A program made the position numbers and the translations under genes. Source: a virus. From it: a stretch of 63,455 bases of DNA. The notes below the pieces were generated by a model. It had not been told where the DNA came from, searched no databases, and worked only from the letters and a program-made list of their open reading frames with translations. Shown here in pieces: positions 59,371-63,455 of the stretch. The first letter of the stretch is position 1, and every line of letters starts with the position of its first letter. The stretch spans positions 1 to 63,455 of IMG/VR virus record IMGVR_UViG_3300024974_000006. One strand, given 5' to 3'.

Positions 59371-59883
59371 CTAATTATATTCAATTATTTCAACCATATC
59401 CTCTAAATCTAAGGATGATAATTCTACTTCTTCTTTAATTTCAATTTGATCTATATCTCCTTGAGTAACTTGGATCTTAGACCCAGAGGGAGCATAGTGG
59501 ATAATGTTAAATGTATGATTTTCAGTTTCTTTCTTATCAGTAAATATTCCTAGATGTTTACCTAGGACAGTTAAAGCTGCTATTCGAGCAGAGTGAGAAG
59601 AAGTTCTATCTTCTCTAATAGCCTCCTTATACATCTTCTCAATGATAATTTCAGGTTTTAATTCAAGAGCTTCAGTTCTTTCTTGGAGTGCTGATTGAAT
59701 ATGGAATTGAATGTTAGTTCTACGAGAATAAGGATTATCCTCTTTAGGATGTTTTATCTCTGGGACTACTTGAGAATGAGCATAGGAGTGAGATAGTTTA
59801 GAAAGATACGCTCTTACATACAATTTTTCTACTGGGTCTAATCTAGGAGTTTTTAATTCTAATATTTCTTCATTGTTTTCCAT
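59371..59883 (-). CDS. Probable terminase small subunit
   Basis: It is 170 residues. Helical middle TEALELKPEIIIEKMYKEAI and SARIAALTVLGKHLGIFTDK form the pattern of small terminase subunits (a DNA-binding/oligomerising helix pair, then the LGKHLGxF motif). Acidic C-terminus (EIKEEVELSSLDLEDMVEII) to contact the large subunit. It lies near the start of the late arm, about 4 kb before the large subunit. Confidence 0.75.
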   Translation of the reverse strand: MENNEEILELKTPRLDPVEKLYVRAYLSKLSHSYAHSQVVPEIKHPKEDNPYSRRTNIQFHIQSALQERTEALELKPEIIIEKMYKEAIREDRTSSHSARIAALTVLGKHLGIFTDKKETENHTFNIIHYAPSGSKIQVTQGDIDQIEIKEEVELSSLDLEDMVEIIEYN

Positions 59884-60147
59884 TTATTTTTTACCAGCTC
59901 TCTTATTACGAGGATAAGATCTGTTAGCACTTTTAGATTTTACTCTAAGGTTAGATGAAGAGTTATTATTAGCGTTGGTATCAGCATGATCTACATCTAA
60001 CCCATCTCCTAATCTTACTTTCCCCTTTTTCATTAAGGAGTATCTAGCCCTGCCTCTACTTGCTCTTTTCTTTTTCTGAGAAGGGGCAGCATGATAATTA
60101 GCATACTCCTGAGCATAATCTCTTTTATAGTTTGGAGATGATGGCAT
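59884..60147 (-). CDS. HNH-like small protein (87 aa)
   Basis: Begins MPSSPNYKRDYAQEYANYHA, strongly basic. DGLDVDHADTNANNNSSSNL followed by RVKSKSANRSYPRNKRAGKK is a compact HNH-like block common in phages. An HNH protein beside terminase is often needed for packaging. The Asp-His and Asn residues of the nuclease site are present. Confidence 0.8.
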   Translation of the reverse strand: MPSSPNYKRDYAQEYANYHAAPSQKKKRASRGRARYSLMKKGKVRLGDGLDVDHADTNANNNSSSNLRVKSKSANRSYPRNKRAGKK

Positions 60148-60560
60148 TATGGTGCTTCCTTTACTTGTTTATTGTTATTTGGAGAAGATGCTGGATCAGC
60201 AAATAATCTTACTGCTTGATAGACCATTTTAGCTCTAAGGGGCAGCATACCATCTTTTAGACAAATAGTTACTAGAATCTTATCTGCCATTTCTCTATGA
60301 ATATGATGGTCTAAGTGAGACTCTCTCATTAATTGATAGAGAGCATCATGAACTAGACTCCCCCTCATGAAAGAAGGGGTATCAATAGTTGGACCTGAAG
60401 GACCATCCCAAGCATATCCTTTGAATATGATTAATCTTCCATCTTCATATAAATTAATGAAGGGAGTAGTAATAGCTTCATGGGGATAGATAGGAATCTT
60501 AATGGAGTAGTCTTCATTTAATTGATATTTATAACCATCTTTAAATCTTATTTTATCCAT
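60147..60560 (-). CDS. DUF1353-like protein (137 aa)
   Basis: First gene of the late arm. YAWDGPSGPTIDTPSFMRGS, then LVHDALYQLMRES, matches the family's conserved block (GWDGPSGP...SxVHDALYxL). Family members are widespread in phages and of unknown function, sometimes placed near lysis or packaging genes. Overlaps the HNH-like gene by one base. Confidence 0.8.
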   Translation of the reverse strand: MDKIRFKDGYKYQLNEDYSIKIPIYPHEAITTPFINLYEDGRLIIFKGYAWDGPSGPTIDTPSFMRGSLVHDALYQLMRESHLDHHIHREMADKILVTICLKDGMLPLRAKMVYQAVRLFADPASSPNNNKQVKEAP

Positions 60561-60606
60561 TAAGGCACCTTGCTTAGTGTAACAGTCGTAGACTCTTAAG
60601 GTGGAC

Positions 60607-60623
60607 TATAAGTCCTATAAGTC
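60607..60623 (+). repeat. Pair of TATAAGTC direct repeats
   Basis: TATAAGTC at 60607-60614 and 60616-60623, one base apart. Related AGTCTTA copies follow at 60641-60647 and elsewhere in the gap. Could be binding sites for an initiator or regulator. Confidence 0.6.
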
Positions 60624-60922
60624 TTATTGTTTATTCTTTTAGTCTTATTTATTATATTTTAAACATTAAGGGATTAATAGTCTATATAATACATATAGAC
60701 CCCCCTATCCCCCCATACGGTCTTAGACAAGATAAAATTATAAAAAGTTCAATTAATGAATTAAGGGATAAAAAATTATAATTTTAAGACTTTTAGAGCT
60801 ATTAGTACTATTAGTGTGGTTCAATGTTAAGACCTGTAAGGTCACCTTTTTCTCTGAATGCTTTTAGTCCCCCAGGAAGGGGGTTTGGAGATATTGGGAT
60901 CTATGGGAATAAGGGTTATATT

Positions 60923-61026
60923 ATTTATATTTGTATTTCTGGAAAGTAGGTGTAGTGGGCATGTGGGTCATACGATTTATATTTGTATTTCTGGAAAGTA
61001 GGTGTAGTGGGTATGAGGGTCATATA
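60923..61026 (+). repeat. 52-bp tandem repeat, two copies
   Basis: Units 60923-60974 and 60975-61026 differ at only about four or five positions. A reading frame crosses them (60931-61167) but looks like chance translation of the repeat. The unit has no palindromic core. Confidence 0.9.
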
Positions 61027-61134
61027 CATATACCTTATAAAACTCAAAGAACCTTCTCTAATACCCCCCCCTTGGTTCTAGCAGTTTCTCTCAGTCCTTT
61101 TTATACTATTAGTATTATTACTTCTGTCAGTAAC

Positions 61135-61164
61135 ATTGTACCATGGGACTTAGGGTTGTGTCAA
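61135..61164 (-). promoter_or_regulatory. Candidate late promoter, leftward
   Basis: On the minus strand TTGACA (61164-61159), 18 nt, TACAAT (61140-61135). The -35 is exact, the -10 has one mismatch and the spacing is one over optimum. It points towards the late arm, whose first gene begins at 60560, and no better minus-strand promoter was seen in the gap. Confidence 0.5.
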
Positions 61165-61293
61165 TGAGAACAGAAAGAAAACACAAGATGTAGTAGTATT
61201 ATGGTACTGGAGGCACTAGATATAGTGTTTCTAAGGGATATATCAATAGCTCCTATCCCACTCCTTATTATATATAAGCTCTCTCAGCCCCTA

Positions 61294-61412
61294 TTGACAT
61301 TCCATACAGGATATGAGAGACTATAAGCGTTCCAAAGAGAGACTTTGGAAGCTCTAAATCCCACGCTACTATATAAGCCTAGCAGGGATTGACAAATTGA
61401 GCGGGGTGTGAG
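61294..61412 (+). promoter_or_regulatory. Two repeated promoter-like elements, rightward
   Basis: TTGACA at 61294-61299 and 61389-61394, each followed after exactly 14 nt by TGAGAGA. If these are promoters, the -10 would be GAGACT or GAGAAT with an extended TG; both are poor for sigma-70 alone, so an activator or altered specificity would be needed. They lie just before the early arm. Confidence 0.35.
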
Positions 61413-61860
61413 AGAATTTAGCCGTACCAAATAGAACACTTGGTACAGAACACCTTTAGAGTAAAAGGTATAGCAAAACCTTTGCCACTCTATCGATGCA
61501 CAAGTATGTGTAGACTAGTGTGATACCTAGCAGGCTGGCAACCTTTGGAGCTTTTAGAGCAAAGCTAATAGTGCCGACATGAGTATGCACTCAAGTAATG
61601 TAATTTAATTACCAAGCTTGAATGAGGAACAGGCATAGATTAGCATATACGCTGAAATAGCGCGTATGTGGATATGGGTAAGTGCGTCATAAAACCGACT
61701 GACTGCGGGGACGTATGCCATATTTGAAGAGGATGAAACCTTGAATAAAGGGCTACAGTCTAAACAAGGTCTAATTATGTTTGTATAAAACATGGTTAGG
61801 GTAATGAGAATTGGCTTATTACCCTGGATAACTAATAAGCCTTTATTACATTAATAAGGG
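61331..61860 (+). ncRNA. Densely folded segment, candidate structured RNA
   Basis: At least eight exact or near-exact stems: 61331-61337/61343-61349, 61424-61430/61440-61446, AGAGT/ACTCT around 61458-61492 enclosing AAAGGT/ACCTTT, 61549-61554/61561-61566, a 9-bp stem around 61643-61670, 61798-61805/61818-61825, 61813-61821/61833-61841, and 61840-61848/61852-61860. The last three overlap and exclude one another. No long frame is credible, and GC is clearly above the flanks. It could be a phage noncoding RNA or a long regulated leader for the gene at 61897. Confidence 0.5.
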
Positions 61861-61896
61861 TTTATCATTTATTCAATTAACTTGTAGGTGATTATC

Positions 61897-62121
61897 ATGG
61901 CTAGAACTAAAGATGCTATCCGCCTAATGGATAAAATAGGGCAGAAAGTATGCTCTTCTAATCCTTTAGATAGGAACATGTCTAAAGACAAAATTGTAAA
62001 GAATGTCTATAAACATAAGTCAGGTATGATGACGGGCAATACTACCAATCGCTTCGGTACTAAAGTCCATACTGTTTTTGATGTAAAACTCCAGGCTTGG
62101 ATTTATACACAAGTAGTTTAG
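61897..62121 (+). CDS. Early basic protein (74 aa)
   Basis: The ATG at 61897 has AGGTG 7 nt upstream; a GTG at 61888 is an alternative. The product begins MARTKDAIRLMDKIGQKVCS: basic, with helix-like first third and beta-like end (FGTKVHTVFDVKLQAWIYTQ). It is preceded by the folded segment and followed by a terminator-like hairpin. CGC/CGT codons occur, unlike most middle genes. Unknown function. Confidence 0.7.
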   Translation: MARTKDAIRLMDKIGQKVCSSNPLDRNMSKDKIVKNVYKHKSGMMTGNTTNRFGTKVHTVFDVKLQAWIYTQVV

Positions 62122-62156
62122 TCTACTCTCTTCAGCCTCCTAAAGGCAAACTCCAC

Positions 62157-62190
62157 ACCCTTAGTCCTTCATTGGACTAGGGGTACTTTT
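62157..62190 (+). terminator. Terminator-like hairpin
   Basis: An 11-bp stem (62157-62167 with 62174-62184, one G-U pair) with a 6-nt loop, then ACTTTTG. The T-run is short, so it may attenuate rather than stop transcription before the gene at 62218. Confidence 0.55.
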
Positions 62191-62217
62191 GTTCACTTAA
62201 AATCTATAGACTCAATT

Positions 62218-62439
62218 ATGAATCCATCAATCGAGAAGAAAATAATAAAGGCTGAATTATTGTTTGTTAGATTAAGAGACTTAGGTGCTTTTCCGCACTT
62301 CTACGGAATGAAAAAGCTTAGAAGAAAATACAAGAAACTTCGCAGAATCGGCGAGGAGTGTAGAAAATCTTTAGATGTAGACCTATGGGACTATACAGTG
62401 ATAACGAATGAACTGTGTATAAAACATAATATTACTTAA
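62218..62439 (+). CDS. Early basic protein (73 aa)
   Basis: Begins MNPSIEKKIIKAELLFVRLR, helical and basic (MKKLRRKYKKLRRIGEECRK), so it probably binds nucleic acid or a host protein. No strong ribosome site was seen (ACTCAATT). Stem-loops lie on both sides. Function unknown. Confidence 0.65.
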   Translation: MNPSIEKKIIKAELLFVRLRDLGAFPHFYGMKKLRRKYKKLRRIGEECRKSLDVDLWDYTVITNELCIKHNIT

Positions 62440-62450
62440 TTATCCACCAT

Positions 62451-62520
62451 TATTCCAGCTACTTTAAGTTCTAACTTATTAGCTGGAATACTAGTGCATA
62501 AATGTAATTTATAAGCACTA
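62451..62520 (+). promoter_or_regulatory. Two leader stem-loops before the 246-aa early gene
   Basis: 62451-62461 pairs perfectly with 62480-62490 (11 bp). 62492-62497 pairs with 62515-62520, extended by 62498-62503 with 62507-62512 and a two-base bulge. They are followed about 20 nt on by the ribosome site AGGTG. The layout is the same as before the genes at 240, 61897 and 63374. Confidence 0.6.
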
Positions 62521-62551
62521 TCCCATAAACTTAATTAGATAGGTGAATACA

Positions 62552-63283
62552 ATGGCTGAATACACACAAAAACAAAGAGAAACTGAGAGGAACAATATAA
62601 TGTCCAAACTCGGTGTTCTCTTAAAACAAATCGGTACGGTACAAGGTAACGCTCACAATCTATTGATTGATGTAGTTCTTTACACTTTCAAGAACCGCTC
62701 TGACTTATCGGTAGTAACCAGTGTAATGAATAGTATTACATCCCATAAAGGATCATTCAGGGTCGAGTCTATCGGCTACTGGTTAACGGAAGTCGCTGGA
62801 GTGTCGTGTACTGTTAAAGATAACGTATGGGCATGTAAGTTGAACCGTGACTCTTCTAAACACGGTGTAGAGTTTACATACGACCGAAAGCATCTTGATA
62901 GATGTAAGGAGGACGGATTAAGATTCTGGATAATAGCTCCGGTAGTAATGAAGGAACTAAAGATTGCGGATGACTTAGATAAGGTTACATCCTCGGCTGA
63001 GACTCAACTTGCTAGAGCATTGGCGGCTGGTAAGATTAGCGAGGACGCTTTAGCTTTGCATGTGTCTAACATGGTGTCAAGAATCCGGCAATTAGCTGGT
63101 TCTGGTAAGACCAAAGACTTTCTTGAAGAGTTTTATGCCTCACATCCTGACCAGCGTCCAGTCCTCCGGCAATTGGAGGATGAATTGAATGAAGAGAGGT
63201 CGATAGTGGAATTAGAAGGCGAGGTAATCACTGCCTCTCTATCTCCTACTAACTCTCTCGAACTAGCAACGATTACCGCATAA
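62552..63283 (+). CDS. Largest early protein, unknown (243 aa)
   Basis: The ATG at 62552 has AGGTG 7 nt upstream (alternative GTG at 62543). It begins MAEYTQKQRETERNNIMSKL. Mostly helical; LGVLLKQIGTVQGNAHNLLI and FYASHPDQRPVLRQLEDELN stand out, with an acidic C-terminal third. CGN Arg codons are frequent, unlike the middle genes, suggesting strong early expression. Host takeover is the likely role from position only. Confidence 0.75.
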   Translation: MAEYTQKQRETERNNIMSKLGVLLKQIGTVQGNAHNLLIDVVLYTFKNRSDLSVVTSVMNSITSHKGSFRVESIGYWLTEVAGVSCTVKDNVWACKLNRDSSKHGVEFTYDRKHLDRCKEDGLRFWIIAPVVMKELKIADDLDKVTSSAETQLARALAAGKISEDALALHVSNMVSRIRQLAGSGKTKDFLEEFYASHPDQRPVLRQLEDELNEERSIVELEGEVITASLSPTNSLELATITA

Positions 63284-63303
63284 GCTTAACCCTTAACCCC
63301 TTA

Positions 63304-63346
63304 GTACCATTAATAGCTTTCAGTTATCTGAATGGATTGATGGTAC
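63304..63346 (+). promoter_or_regulatory. Leader stem-loop before the junction gene
   Basis: An 11-bp stem (63304-63314 with 63336-63346, one G-U) encloses a second stem TTCAG/CTGAA (63319-63323 with 63328-63332, 4-nt loop). It lies 27 bases before the ATG at 63374. Confidence 0.6.
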
Positions 63347-63373
63347 TTCCTTACTTCATATAGGATTAATACA

Positions 63374-63455
63374 ATGAAAGCTTTCATACAATTCAAATCA
63401 GCTGCTCATGGTATTGAATTATCCCACGTACTTCCTGGCTTTATGCCGTTAAAGA
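63374..63455 (+). CDS. 5' part of the 45-aa protein crossing the join
   Basis: The ATG at 63374 has TAGGAT about 7 nt upstream. The first 27 codons (MKAFIQFKSAAHGIELSHVL and onward) run to the last base of the window and continue at base 16 (see 1-71). Early, unknown, soluble. Confidence 0.7.
   Translation, partial: MKAFIQFKSAAHGIELSHVLPGFMPLK
63441..63455 (+). repeat. 15-base end overlap with bases 1-15
   Basis: Identical to bases 1-15. This looks like the leftover overlap of a circular assembly. It is too short for typical T7-like terminal repeats; a circularly permuted headful genome would also assemble as a circle. Confidence 0.85.

Larger units (their letters stand above)
60561..61134. 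other. AT-rich, repeat-bearing intergenic region
   Basis: No credible gene. It holds: two adjacent TATAAGTC repeats (60607-60614, 60616-60623) with further AGTCTTA or TAAGAC copies up to about 60850; a perfect 8-bp palindrome (60680-60687 with 60693-60700); two runs of six C separated by TAT (60700-60714); a CCCCC/GGGGG hairpin near 60870; and eight C near 61064-61071. The mix of iterons, AT-rich stretches and palindromes, placed between divergent arms, is what a replication origin or control region looks like. Confidence 0.45.

Noticed and set aside
60700-60714. Paired C6 runs as a G-quadruplex
   Set aside because: Only two tracts; an intramolecular quadruplex would have to split each run, which is possible but unsupported.
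60931-61167. 78-codon plus-strand frame in the control region
   Set aside because: It runs through the 52-bp tandem repeat and C-tracts, has no ribosome site and has a composition unlike the phage's proteins.
61331-61860. tRNA gene within the folded region
   Set aside because: No T-arm consensus or cloverleaf could be drawn; no tRNA was recognised anywhere in the window.
1-63455. Temperate phage or prophage
   Set aside because: No integrase, excisionase, repressor pair or attachment sites were recognised; the gene set is that of a lytic phage.

Overview
The window reads as one complete, circularly closing genome of an AT-rich, lytic podovirus-like phage of a Gram-negative host. Bases 63441-63455 repeat bases 1-15, and a 45-codon reading frame runs without interruption across that join (63374 to the end, then 16-71), so the ends belong together. 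Evidence for a phage: large and small terminase, P22-type portal, N4-gp56-type major capsid protein, head-tail adaptor, YadA-like tail fibre, a 2417-residue internal virion protein, holin and peptidoglycan hydrolases. No tape-measure, sheath or baseplate set was seen. Lipobox proteins point to a Gram-negative host. No integrase, repressor, tRNA, CRISPR array, phage RNA polymerase or recognisable sigma factor was found.

Layout. There are two transcription arms. The plus-strand arm starts near 61.3 kb, runs through the end/start join and ends at 29.2 kb. It holds small early genes with structured leaders (61.9-63.4 kb and 0.2-2.4 kb). Next comes a peptide/metabolite-ligation cassette (2.6-10.8 kb): gamma-glutamylcyclotransferase-like protein, ATP-grasp ligase, two unlike amidoligases, a class II glutamine amidotransferase and several unknown proteins. 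After it lies a T7-like replication block (10.8-20.4 kb): primase-helicase, exonuclease and polymerase as separate genes, DRB0094-type RNA ligase, SSB, 5'-3' exonuclease and HNH endonuclease. The arm ends with nucleotide metabolism (20.7-27.7 kb: ThyX, MazG-like, NrdB, NrdA), mixed with many small membrane or secreted proteins and a SleB-like hydrolase. The minus-strand arm runs from 60.56 kb down to 29.33 kb and carries packaging, head, tail, lysis and internal virion genes. The arms converge on a strong bidirectional terminator at 29.28-29.32 kb. They diverge from a 1.3-kb gene-free region (60.56-61.9 kb) with repeats, C-tracts, promoter-like sites and a densely folded segment.

How the parts work together. 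The replication block makes a T7-like replisome. ThyX, MazG and ribonucleotide reductase feed it. The ligation cassette has the enzyme set predicted in phiEco32-like phages to make amide or isopeptide bonds on a peptide, wall or capsid substrate. The late arm builds a short-tailed virion and lyses the cell.

Most notable: (1) the glutamine amidotransferase gene ends on an A-AAA-AAG slippery heptamer whose -1 frame adds a CxxC...CxxC zinc-ribbon tail and fills the gap exactly to the next gene; (2) an extended amidoligase cassette with interleaved small proteins; (3) a DNA polymerase split into exonuclease and polymerase genes 1.8 kb apart; (4) a 55-bp repeat at both ends of the 1.27-29.2 kb block, each copy carrying a perfect sigma-70 promoter aimed outward or antisense; (5) a roughly 500-nt structured region before the early genes. 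All assignments come from reading motifs by eye; no database search was run.
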